Assembly: GCA_049303435.1 (NCBI GenBank)
Contig: JBAQNC010000028.1
Location: forward strand, 1 to 10,722
DNA: 10,722 nucleotides
Reading direction: 5' to 3'
From: Parvibaculum sp049303435
Lineage (GTDB): Bacteria; Pseudomonadota; Alphaproteobacteria; Parvibaculales; Parvibaculaceae
Part shown: positions 1 to 5,751 of the stretch, piece by piece
How the letters are laid out: each line of letters opens with the position of its first letter
Numbering within the stretch: the first letter of the stretch is position 1
Position numbers and translations under genes: made by a program
Notes under the pieces: model-generated
Databases searched by the model: none
The model's input: only the letters and a program-made list of their open reading frames with translations
Told to the model about the DNA's origin: nothing

Positions 1-75
1 GGCCCGACTTGATCGGGCCATCCAGCTTCCTTCATGCTCACCAAAAAGATGGATGCCCCGGTCGAGCCGGGGCAT
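1..75. repeat. Composite intergenic repeat: two facing hairpins
   Basis: Two GC-rich perfect hairpins lie 33 bases apart. The first (1-19) has 7-bp arms GGCCCGA/TCGGGCC around loop CTTGA. The second (53-75) has 9-bp arms ATGCCCCGG/CCGGGGCAT around loop TCGAG. The flanks ATCCA (20-24) and TGGAT (50-54) also face each other, so the whole is a mirrored pair. Hairpins of the form CCCCGG-CTTGA/TCGAG-CCGGGG followed by CAT-GAC are familiar as dispersed intergenic elements in alphaproteobacterial genomes; copy number here cannot be seen. The first hairpin may extend left of the window. Confidence 0.6.
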
Positions 76-132
76 GACGATGTGGTATCGTTAGCCCTTC
101 ATCAGAATTTCAACAGACGAGATGCCCCACCC

Positions 133-615
133 ATGACCAACCCCGCCACCACCGATCTCTCCGACGCCCACCAGAGCGACGTGCAGCACTGCGCGCCGCT
201 CTTCAACGACTATGGTGGCGTCATCGCCTTTTCCGGTCCCATCGCCACGCTCAAGCTCTTTGAAGACAATGTGATGGTCCGCGCCGCCGTCGAGACGCCC
301 GGCGAAGGCCGCGTGCTGGTGGTCGATGGCGGGGCGTCGATGAATTGCGCGCTGTTCGGCGGCAATCTGGCAGCCCTTGCCGAAAAGAACGGCTGGGCGG
401 GCGTCGTCATCAATGGTTGCGTCCGCGACAGGGCCGAGCTTGCCGCAGCGTCCGTGGGCATCAAGGCCCTCAATCACCACCCCAGGCGCAGCGCGCGCGA
501 GGGCAAGGGCGAAGCCGATGTAGTGGTCAATTTTGCGGGCGTCACCTTCACCCCCGGCGCTTGGCTTTATGCCGATGCTGACGGTATCATTCTGTCAGAC
601 AAGAAATTGACCTGA
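133..615 (+). CDS. rraA: RraA family protein (ribonuclease E activity regulator / HMG aldolase-like fold)
   Basis: This 160-residue protein matches the usual length of RraA (161 in E. coli). Visible family motifs are the GGNLA turn (residues 76-80), the NGCVRD segment (94-99; Arg98 and Asp99 form the substrate and metal site in the related 4-hydroxy-4-methyl-2-oxoglutarate aldolases), the IKALNHHPRRS stretch (110-120) and the FAGVTF...LYADADGIILS tail, all close to E. coli RraA as remembered. RraA binds RNase E and dampens RNA decay; many relatives are instead class II pyruvate aldolases, and the sequence alone does not decide. The ATG at 133 is chosen because it gives the family length; an in-frame ATG at 34 would add 33 residues translated from the hairpin repeat. 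The ribosome binding site is weak (GACGAG, 10 or so bases upstream). Confidence 0.88.
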   Translation: MTNPATTDLSDAHQSDVQHCAPLFNDYGGVIAFSGPIATLKLFEDNVMVRAAVETPGEGRVLVVDGGASMNCALFGGNLAALAEKNGWAGVVINGCVRDRAELAAASVGIKALNHHPRRSAREGKGEADVVVNFAGVTFTPGAWLYADADGIILSDKKLT

Positions 616-620
616 CTCGG

Positions 621-655
621 TCCCTGTAAAAGGGAGCCTTTCTGGGAGGGAAGGC
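621..655 (+). terminator. Tandem hairpins after rraA, weak terminator candidate
   Basis: Two small hairpins follow the rraA stop. TCCCT/AGGGA has a 5-base loop (621-635). GCCTTTC/GGAAGGC has a 7-bp stem with one G-U pair and a 6-base loop (636-655). There is no T-run after either stem, so intrinsic termination is doubtful; the esterase gene starts 36 bases further on. Confidence 0.25.
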
Positions 656-691
656 AGAGCAGGCATCGACACTCTGGGGGGAGGAAGACCG

Positions 692-1840
692 ATGGCTGAC
701 ACCAGCATTGCGAGCGTTGAAATTCATGGCCATTGCGCCAGGGGCTTCGAGCCTGTGCGCCAGGCCTTTGCGGCGAATTTCACCTCGCCCGGCGAAGTCG
801 GCGCTTCGGTCTCGGTGGTTCAGCGTGGCGAAGTCGTGGTCGACCTCTGGGCAGGCCACGCGGACGCGGCCCGCACGAAATCCTGGAGCCACGACTCGCT
901 GGCCAATGTCTGGTCGACCACCAAGGGCATGGGCGCGCTGGTGGGCGGACTCCTCATCGAGCGCGGCCTCATGGGGTACGCCGAACGCGTTTCGAAATAC
1001 TGGCCGGAATTTGCCGCCAACGGCAAGGAACGCATCACCATCGGGCAGATGTTCTCGCATCAGGCGGGGCTTTGCGGGCCGACCGAGCCCAGCACCGTTG
1101 AAGATATGTGCAACCAGCCGCTGATGGCTGCGCGTCTGGCCGCGCAGGCCCCGCTCTGGGAGCCCGGCTCGCGGTCGGGCTATCATGCGCTGACCGTCGG
1201 GGTGCTTATCGGCGAACTCGTCAAGCGCATCACCGGCAAGAGCATCGGCACTTTTTTCAACGAGGAGATCGCCATGCCCTTCGGCATCGATTTCTTCATC
1301 GGCCTGCCGGAACTGGAAGAGGCTCGCGTCGCGGAAATGGTGCCCGCCCTGAACGCCAGTCCGCTGGCGGCGGGCGATCTCAATCCCTCGCAAGTCGCCG
1401 CCTTCCGCAATCCCGCGCCCGACGCCGCCGTTCCCAATCAGCGCTTCTGGCGCGCGGCCGAATTGTCCTCCGCCAACGGACAAGGCACGGCTACCGCGCT
1501 CGCCCGCGTCTATGGCGCGCTCGCCAATGGCGGCAAGCTTGACGGCAAGTCCCTCGTCACGCCCTCGACCATTCGCGCCATGACCGCGCAGCAGATTTCC
1601 GGCATGGACGAAGTGCTCGCCATGCCCGTGCGCTGGGGGGCAGGGTATCTGCTCAATGTGATGGGACTTTATGGACCCAATGAAGCGGCCTTCGGCCATT
1701 CGGGCTGGGGCGGTTCGTTCGGCATGGCCGACCCGAAGGCGGGTCTCGGCATCTCCTACGTGATGAACCAGATGGGGCCTGATCTGGCAGGCGACGTGCG
1801 CGCCAACGCTCTTATTGCAGCGACCTACGCGTCGCTCTGA
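692..1840 (+). CDS. Serine hydrolase, beta-lactamase/family VIII esterase (EstB-like)
   Basis: A 382-residue serine hydrolase with the penicillin-binding-protein/class C beta-lactamase fold. The SxxK motif is STTK at residues 75-78 (Ser75 nucleophile, Lys78). The YHA at 164-166 follows WEPGSRSG and supplies the second-motif Tyr. The third motif is GHSGWGG (335-341), in place of the KTG of true beta-lactamases. HSGWGG and the overall length are typical of family VIII carboxylesterases such as EstB, which also has Ser75/Lys78. The expected reaction is hydrolysis of short-chain esters, or possibly of cyclic amides; the substrate is unknown. There is no signal peptide, so it is probably cytoplasmic. 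The start is supported by a strong purine-rich site (GGGAGGAAG) about 4-7 bases upstream. It follows rraA in the same direction with a 76-base gap. Confidence 0.85.
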   Translation: MADTSIASVEIHGHCARGFEPVRQAFAANFTSPGEVGASVSVVQRGEVVVDLWAGHADAARTKSWSHDSLANVWSTTKGMGALVGGLLIERGLMGYAERVSKYWPEFAANGKERITIGQMFSHQAGLCGPTEPSTVEDMCNQPLMAARLAAQAPLWEPGSRSGYHALTVGVLIGELVKRITGKSIGTFFNEEIAMPFGIDFFIGLPELEEARVAEMVPALNASPLAAGDLNPSQVAAFRNPAPDAAVPNQRFWRAAELSSANGQGTATALARVYGALANGGKLDGKSLVTPSTIRAMTAQQISGMDEVLAMPVRWGAGYLLNVMGLYGPNEAAFGHSGWGGSFGMADPKAGLGISYVMNQMGPDLAGDVRANALIAATYASL

Positions 1841-1853
1841 GGCCGGAACGGGA

Positions 1854-2039
1854 TCAGTGAAATTTGCTGATCAGATATTCAGCGAGTTGCCAAATCCCAT
1901 AGCCACTGATGCAGGTCGAGACAAACAGGACTGAAAAAAAGATCGCCGTGCCGCCGACCGTACGTTCACAGAATTCCGAATCCTCGACCGACAGCGACTT
2001 GTCCGACCGTTTATCGAATTGCCCAATAACAAACCCCAC
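1854..2039 (-). CDS. Possible small single-helix membrane protein
   Basis: I do not recognise this 61-residue product. The first 28 or so residues are polar and charged (QFDKRSDKSLSVEDSEFCER). The rest forms one hydrophobic helix (about residues 29-56, GGTAIFF through IWQLAEYLI) with a short charged end. The GTG start at 2039 is preceded by GGGAGGAG (2043-2050), a good Shine-Dalgarno sequence with 3-5 bases spacing. The reading frame stays open to an ATG at 2156, but the added residues come from a lower-GC stretch with a large inverted repeat, so the GTG is preferred. The gene lies 163 bases after speE on the same strand and its stop is 13 bases from the end of the convergent esterase gene. 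The helix loosely recalls NapE/TorE-type small subunits, but the similarity is too thin to name it. Confidence 0.45.
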   Translation of the reverse strand: MGFVIGQFDKRSDKSLSVEDSEFCERTVGGTAIFFSVLFVSTCISGYGIWQLAEYLISKFH

Positions 2040-2135
2040 GCGCTCCTCCCACCTTGAAGACGTCGAGTGCGGACGGCTTTCTGCCAGTCCGACATCTGAA
2101 TTCACTACCGATTTAATGCAATTAATGAAACATGA

Positions 2136-2177
2136 TTTGGGGTGTTTCCACGACACAAAACGTCAATACACCCCAAA
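2136..2177 (-). repeat. Inverted repeat downstream of speE
   Basis: A perfect 10-bp inverted repeat, TTTGGGGTGT (2136-2145) and ACACCCCAAA (2168-2177), is separated by 22 bases. It lies 26 bases beyond the speE stop. Read on - it forms a long-looped hairpin followed by TCATGTTTC, not a real T-run. It may act in 3' end formation for speDE or as a binding site. Confidence 0.4.
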
Positions 2178-2202
2178 AATTGGCTCGCTGAAAATCGCCA
2201 TT

Positions 2203-3069
2203 TCAAATGCGAACGGGCAAGCACTTTTCGACATAGCGCGGCAGGGCGAAGGCGGCGGCGTGCACCTCAGGTGTGTAGTAGCGCGTTTCAAATGCTGCGG
2301 CTGCGAATCGCGAGTGCAATATCCCGACGTCCTGAAATCGTAACGCGACATTATCGGTCGCCCATCCCATGGCCATTGGCCCGCCGACATAGGTGGGGAT
2401 GGTGGCGAGATAGCAGCTTCCATCCGTGAACAGACGACGGAACTTGGCCACGGAACTTGTTAGTTCAGCTGGCTGCAGGAACGGCACGCCGTTCTGCGTC
2501 ACCAGCACGCCGCCTTCGGTCAGGCAACGTTTTGCATTGCGGTAAAAAACCTCTTCAAAAAGGACCGCGCCGGGTCCGACGGGGTCGGTCGAATCGACGA
2601 TGATCACATCGAAGCGCTCTTCCGTTTCGGCGACGAATTTCGTGCCGTCCTCGAAGACGAGGTCAAGACGCGCATCGTCGAAGGCGCCCGCCGAAACCAT
2701 CGGCAGATGTTCCTTGCAGAATTCCGTTACGGCAGGATCGATCTCGACCATCGTGATTCGTTCGATCGACTTGTGACGTGCGGCCTCGCGCAGGATGCCG
2801 CCGTCTCCGCCGCCGATAATCAGCAGCGACTTGACCGCCCCATGCGCCAGCACCGGCACATGGGTCATCATCTCGTGATAGATGAATTCGTCAGCCGTCG
2901 TGACCTGCGTCGCGCCATCCAGCGTCATCATCCGGCCAAAGATCGAGTTGTCGAAGATCACCAGTTCCTGCTGGCCGGTGCTTTCTTCATAGAAGACCTT
3001 GTCGGCGCGAAAGCTGGTCGTGAGGCCCTCATTTTCATGAAGGGTCTCCGCGATCCAGCGCGCGCTCAT
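2203..3069 (-). CDS. speE: Spermidine synthase (polyamine aminopropyltransferase)
   Basis: A 288-residue protein, the same length as E. coli SpeE. It transfers the aminopropyl group of decarboxylated S-adenosylmethionine to putrescine, giving spermidine and methylthioadenosine, in the cytoplasm. The order of motifs fits: an N-terminal beta domain with GRMMTLDGATQVTTADEF (45-62) and YHEMMTHVP (64-72), the nucleotide-binding GGGDGG (86-91), acidic VEIDP (108-112), EDG (140-142), and the catalytic loop VDSTDPVGPG (158-167) with Asp159 as the probable base. The start is fixed by its ATGA overlap with the speD stop and by AAAGGA six bases upstream. Coupling to speD implies co-expression from the leader upstream of speD. 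Closely related aminopropyltransferases can prefer other diamines, so the exact acceptor is inferred. Confidence 0.95.
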   Translation of the reverse strand: MSARWIAETLHENEGLTTSFRADKVFYEESTGQQELVIFDNSIFGRMMTLDGATQVTTADEFIYHEMMTHVPVLAHGAVKSLLIIGGGDGGILREAARHKSIERITMVEIDPAVTEFCKEHLPMVSAGAFDDARLDLVFEDGTKFVAETEERFDVIIVDSTDPVGPGAVLFEEVFYRNAKRCLTEGGVLVTQNGVPFLQPAELTSSVAKFRRLFTDGSCYLATIPTYVGGPMAMGWATDNVALRFQDVGILHSRFAAAAFETRYYTPEVHAAAFALPRYVEKCLPVRI

Positions 3070-3587
3070 ACCATGTCCTTTCCGCGACGCAACTCGTCGA
3101 CGCGAATTTCAGACGGGGAAAAGGCTTCGCGCAAGACTTCGATCGAGTTCATCGGCTCGGCCTCGCCGCACATGAAAACGTCGAAGGCTGCGTAATTGGC
3201 TTCGGGCCAGGTGTGGACAGAGATATGGCTCTCCGACAGAACCGCCACGCCCGAGACGCCGCCGTTGGGCGTGAAGTGATGCAGGTGGATATGCAGCAGC
3301 GTCGCCTTGGAGACTTCCACGCAGCGGCGCAGCGCATTTTCCATGTGCTCAAGCTCGTCGAGACGGCTTGCGCCATTGAGGTCAATGATGAGATGAGTTC
3401 CGGCAAAGCGTTCGCCATCGCGCTCGATGAAAAAATCGGTGCGTTCGTCGGTCGATGTGAACTGCCCCGACGCGGAGGCGCGGACATCGGCGTGATCGAC
3501 GGGAAACTCGAACACTTCAGCCTCGGCATGTGCCGCGGTTTTGTTCGGCTCGTTCACCGTTTGAAAAAGAACATTGGCCTTGGGCAT
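3066..3587 (-). CDS. speD: S-adenosylmethionine decarboxylase proenzyme, bacterial class 1b, with N-terminal extension
   Basis: This 173-residue proenzyme supplies decarboxylated SAM to SpeE. It should self-cleave between Glu119 and Ser120 in LSESHISVHTWPE (117-129), turning Ser120 into the pyruvoyl cofactor. His125 and Cys140 keep the +5 and +20 spacing seen for Ser63, His68 and Cys83 of the Thermotoga enzyme. Also typical are HLIIDLNGA (65-73) and LLHIHLHHFTPNGGVSGVAVLSES. The first 55 or so residues have no counterpart in the short (about 125-130 residue) bacterial enzymes; they are polar, with a run rich in Ala, Glu and Asp. The ATG start has GAGGAG (3597-3602) nine bases upstream, which supports the extension being translated. 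Some SpeD relatives decarboxylate ornithine or arginine instead; a neighbouring speE does not exclude that. Confidence 0.92.
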   Translation of the reverse strand: MPKANVLFQTVNEPNKTAAHAEAEVFEFPVDHADVRASASGQFTSTDERTDFFIERDGERFAGTHLIIDLNGASRLDELEHMENALRRCVEVSKATLLHIHLHHFTPNGGVSGVAVLSESHISVHTWPEANYAAFDVFMCGEAEPMNSIEVLREAFSPSEIRVDELRRGKDMV

Positions 3588-3599
3588 TTATCGCCACTC

Positions 3600-3968
3600 C
3601 TCAACCAGTAGATTGGACTAACAGCCCCTCGGTCGCGCCGGTTCGGGCGCAACGCGTCGGGGTATCGTCAGGGATACAGAAAGCGTTTGCAGGGCCAGCC
3701 TGCGAGAGCTTCGTCTTTATGAAAGGGTGCCGAGTGCGGGGCGATCTCGCCCAACGTGCTTCCTCGCGACGGACTTTGAATTCAAAGTCCAGAGATCAGC
3801 GGCTCGACTTCATCCGGGGCGTTAGCCCCTGAGACTATAAACCGGCATATGCATTCTCCTCAGAAACCTAGCTGCCGTGCCTCGAAAGCACCGCCCAACT
3901 TTCAAAAAGAGACGCGTACGTCGTTACCGATAACCAGGTGACCTGAGGCACGTGCGATTGCGTTCTTG
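3600..3968 (-). ncRNA. Structured 5' leader of speDE, candidate polyamine-responsive RNA (speF-class or new)
   Basis: About 380 bases separate the predicted transcription start from the speD ATG. Domain I is an 8-bp perfect stem, CGTGCCTC/GAGGCACG (3945-3952 with 3876-3883). A short uORF follows. Domain II is closed by a 13-bp helix with one G-U pair and one bulge, joining 3816-3828 (end of the uORF) to 3615-3628 (just upstream of the speD ribosome site). Inside it are the perfect palindrome GGACTTTGAA/TTCAAAGTCC (3771-3790), an 8-bp bulged stem (3758-3767 with 3702-3709) around hairpin GGGCGA/TCGCCC (3739-3752), and hairpins at 3689-3703, 3662-3677 and 3635-3650. A local hairpin GGGGC-TAAC-GCCCC (3816-3829) competes with the long helix. 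The speF RNA class is known upstream of alphaproteobacterial ornithine decarboxylase genes; membership is a guess not checked against its covariance model. Confidence 0.6.
3822..3848 (-). CDS. Upstream ORF in speDE leader, 8-residue leader peptide
   Basis: An ATG preceded by GAGGAG (3856-3861) with the ideal 7-base spacing opens an 8-codon frame, MPVYSLRG, ending in TAA. Another in-frame ATG two codons earlier (3852-3854) is too close to the Shine-Dalgarno sequence to be preferred; it would give ten residues. The TAA forms the loop of the hairpin GGGGC-TAAC-GCCCC. The same bases are one side of the long-range helix to 3615-3628, so a ribosome pausing at this stop would block both structures. 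The Shine-Dalgarno sequence is as strong as that of speD itself. Translation is inferred, not shown. Confidence 0.5.
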   Translation of the reverse strand: MPVYSLRG

Positions 3969-3974
3969 GAGCTC

Positions 3975-4002
3975 ATGTAGATTGCGCAGTGCCCAATGTC
4001 AA
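3975..4002 (-). promoter_or_regulatory. Probable housekeeping promoter for speDE
   Basis: On - there is a perfect -35 hexamer TTGACA (3997-4002), then 16 bases, then CTACAT (3975-3980). This equals TTGAC-N17-CTACAT, very near the alphaproteobacterial sigma-70 pattern TTGAC-N17-CTATAT. The start of transcription would be near 3968. This implies a leader of about 380 bases. Confidence 0.7.
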
Positions 4003-4090
4003 TAAAATCCTAGGAATTCTCCCGAATTGTCACATTGTGGCAGCCCCCCCGTGGCGTGGCGCGAAAGGGTCATCAGCGCGCATAAAGTAT

Positions 4091-4119
4091 TTGCGAATGA
4101 TTATCAATATCGATACTAT
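4091..4119 (+). promoter_or_regulatory. Probable promoter of the 170-residue orphan gene
   Basis: TTGCGA (4091-4096) and TACTAT (4114-4119) are separated by 17 bases and sit 28 bases before the ATG. The stretch is strikingly AT-rich against its surroundings. The Fur-like site lies across the -35 element and the spacer. Confidence 0.5.
4093..4111 (+). promoter_or_regulatory. Candidate Fur box (iron-responsive operator)
   Basis: The 19 bases at 4093-4111 agree with the E. coli Fur consensus GATAATGATAATCATTATC at 15 of 19 positions, including the core AATGAT.ATCA and the terminal TATC. They overlap the -35 element and spacer of the promoter, where a bound repressor would block RNA polymerase. 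Alphaproteobacteria also use Irr and Mur/Fur variants, so which regulator binds is open. Confidence 0.55.
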
Positions 4120-4146
4120 ACCCTTCTCGCATTGAAGGAGCACTCC

Positions 4147-4659
4147 ATGAGGCCTGCCGATCTTTCCCAGTTTCTCGCCCCCCGCCCGCGCGCGCCATTC
4201 CATGTCGAACAGGCTTTGGGCGATCTTGGCTTTGCCGCCCAGTTTGTCGTCTGGGCCATGCGCGTTCAATGGACCCACATCGGTGACGGCACGGAAGTAT
4301 CACTGGTCGTGCAGCGTGCCTGCCATGCCGCCGATATGCCCGAAGGCGCGACGCTGATTGCCGAGCTGACGGGCGCTCTCATGCGCGCCACCTCGCGTCC
4401 GCTCGCCATTCCCTGCCCCAAATGGCGAGTGCTGACGAGCGACGAGGCGCGGCTGTTGAGTTTTGTCTCCGCCATGCAGGCCCGCGACGGCACGCCGCTG
4501 ATGGAATGTGACACGGAATGGCGCAAGCCCGGCCAGGCTTCCGCTATCTGGCAACCGGCGCAGCGGCTGGCGCTTTGCTTGAGCGCGGCGGGACTTTACC
4601 TCACGCGGCCTGCAACAAATGAGGCGACGCCCTTCGACGCCGCCTCACGTTATCATTAG
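4147..4659 (+). CDS. Uncharacterised protein, probably iron-regulated
   Basis: I do not recognise this 170-residue protein. It starts MRPADLSQFLAPRPRAPF and is rich in Ala, Leu and Arg, with amphipathic helical stretches (about 20-40, 74-95, 140-155). It has only a few scattered cysteines, with no CxxC or heme motif. It has no signal peptide and no clear membrane span. The start is firm: AAGGAG lies six bases before the ATG at 4147. An in-frame ATG at 4027 would add 40 residues translated through the promoter and is rejected. It is transcribed alone, divergent from speDE and convergent with the flavoprotein gene, whose stop is 4 bases from its own. The Fur-like operator is the only functional clue and suggests a role under iron limitation. 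Confidence 0.75.
   Translation: MRPADLSQFLAPRPRAPFHVEQALGDLGFAAQFVVWAMRVQWTHIGDGTEVSLVVQRACHAADMPEGATLIAELTGALMRATSRPLAIPCPKWRVLTSDEARLLSFVSAMQARDGTPLMECDTEWRKPGQASAIWQPAQRLALCLSAAGLYLTRPATNEATPFDAASRYH
4620..4647. terminator. Hairpin at the convergent gene ends, weak
   Basis: TGAGGCG (4620-4626) and CGCCTCA (4641-4647) form a 7-bp stem with a 14-base loop in the last codons of the orphan gene, 16 bases from the convergent stop. There is no T-run on either strand. It could slow polymerase from both sides but is not a clear intrinsic terminator. Confidence 0.25.
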
Positions 4660-4662
4660 GCC

Positions 4663-5598
4663 TCAGCCGAAGTTCCTGGCCGTCGCCATCGCACCCATGC
4701 GAGCGGTGATCTCGAAGAACTGGGCTACCGTTTCGTCAATGATGTCCTTCACCGGCTTCACTTCATGGATGAGCCCCGCGCTCTGGCCTGCCAGGGCAGG
4801 CGCCGCCTCCATGTCGCCATCGAAATAGACACCCTTGATGTTCTTGAACGTATCGGCGGGCATACGGCCTTCTTCGTAGATCGCGTCCATCTTTTCCGAT
4901 TTCAGGGCGCGGATGCAGGGCGTCGCCTTCTTGTTGAGGACATAAGTGCCGGTCTCCTTCGCATCCACGATCTTGAGCTTGTAGTTCTTGTGAACCGGGC
5001 TTTCGAGCGAGCTCACGAAGCGCGTACCCATCTGCACCGCTTCGGCGCCCAGCGCAAAGGCCGCCGCCATGCCACGCCCGTCGCAAATGCCGCCCGCCGC
5101 GATCAGCGGAATATCGACTTTCTCGCGAATGGCCTGGAGAAGCACCAGCGTCGAGACCTCTTCGGGGTTCTTGAAGCCGCCGCCTTCGGCCCCTTCCACG
5201 ACGAGACCGTCAACACCGGCGTCGGCGCATTTGATGGCGGCATCAAGTGTCGGCACCGCGTGATAGACGACGATGCCCGCTTCCTTCAGCGGCCCGACAA
5301 ATTTGGCGGGGCTGCCCGCCGAGGTCGTGACGAATTTGACGCCCGAGCCACAGAGATATTTGAGCATGGCGTCGTCGCGCAGGAACATGATCGGCAGATT
5401 GACGCCGAAAGGCAGGCCGAGTTCGAGCATCTTTTCGATTTCCGCCTTGCAGGCTTCCGTCTCGCCCGACGAGGTTTCGATGATGCCGAGCCCGCCCGCC
5501 TTCGAGACGGCAGACGCCAGCGGCGCGCGCGCGATCCAGCCCATAGGCGCCTGGACGATCGGATATTTGGCGCCGGTATGCGCGAGAACTCTGTTCAT
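4663..5598 (-). CDS. Nitronate monooxygenase / 2-nitropropane dioxygenase-like flavoprotein
   Basis: A 311-residue FMN-binding TIM barrel of the NMO/YrpB/FabK-like group. Family marks are the N-terminal PIVQAPMGWIA (13-23), GGLGIIETS (35-43), PFGVNLPI (63-70), the phosphate-binding IPLIAAGGICDGRGMAAAFALGAEAVQMGTRF (163-194) and a C-terminal GQSAGLIHEV. Such enzymes oxidise nitronates or reduce quinones or enoyl groups with NAD(P)H. The usual EAGGH motif, whose His is the base in class I nitronate monooxygenases, reads EGGGF here (138-142), with Phe142 in place of His. True nitronate oxidation is therefore doubtful and an NAD(P)H-dependent reductase is as likely. The start has GGGAAG six bases upstream. 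It lies 3' of the histone-like gene but behind a strong terminator, so it should have its own promoter, which I could not identify. Confidence 0.85.
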   Translation of the reverse strand: MNRVLAHTGAKYPIVQAPMGWIARAPLASAVSKAGGLGIIETSSGETEACKAEIEKMLELGLPFGVNLPIMFLRDDAMLKYLCGSGVKFVTTSAGSPAKFVGPLKEAGIVVYHAVPTLDAAIKCADAGVDGLVVEGAEGGGFKNPEEVSTLVLLQAIREKVDIPLIAAGGICDGRGMAAAFALGAEAVQMGTRFVSSLESPVHKNYKLKIVDAKETGTYVLNKKATPCIRALKSEKMDAIYEEGRMPADTFKNIKGVYFDGDMEAAPALAGQSAGLIHEVKPVKDIIDETVAQFFEITARMGAMATARNFG

Positions 5599-5693
5599 TC
5601 GTTTCTTCCCGATTTTTGAAGTCTATTTTGAATACCGGGAAGTAAGCCTTGTCCCGCCGCCCCATGCAACCGTTTGAGCGGTTCACAACTCAC

Positions 5694-5727
5694 AAAAAAA
5701 CGCGGAACCTTTTTGGGGCTCCGCGTT
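5694..5727 (-). terminator. Intrinsic terminator of the histone H1-like gene
   Basis: On - an 8-bp perfect stem AACGCGGA/TCCGCGTT (5720-5727 with 5699-5706) is followed by seven T residues (5694-5700 read as A on +). The loop CCCCAAAAAGG can add two more pairs. It starts 25 bases after the histone-like gene's stop, the classic rho-independent arrangement. Confidence 0.88.
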
Positions 5728-5751
5728 CATTTCATTCAGCCTTGTCGGCGC

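Noticed and set aside
34..132. N-terminal extension of RraA from an ATG at 34
   Set aside because: The 33 extra residues are translated from the hairpin repeat and exceed the family length; the ATG at 133 matches RraA.
587..1699. 370-codon open frame on - opposite the esterase
   Set aside because: It is a product of high GC; the + frame carries SxxK, Tyr and HSG motifs and a strong ribosome site, while the - product is low in hydrophobic order and matches nothing.
4027..4146. Start of the orphan gene at 4027
   Set aside because: The 40 added codons would run through the promoter and Fur-like site; AAGGAG six bases before 4147 marks the real start.
4765..5619. 284-codon open frame on + opposite the flavoprotein gene
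   Set aside because: Antisense of a well supported gene, Arg-rich and without motifs.
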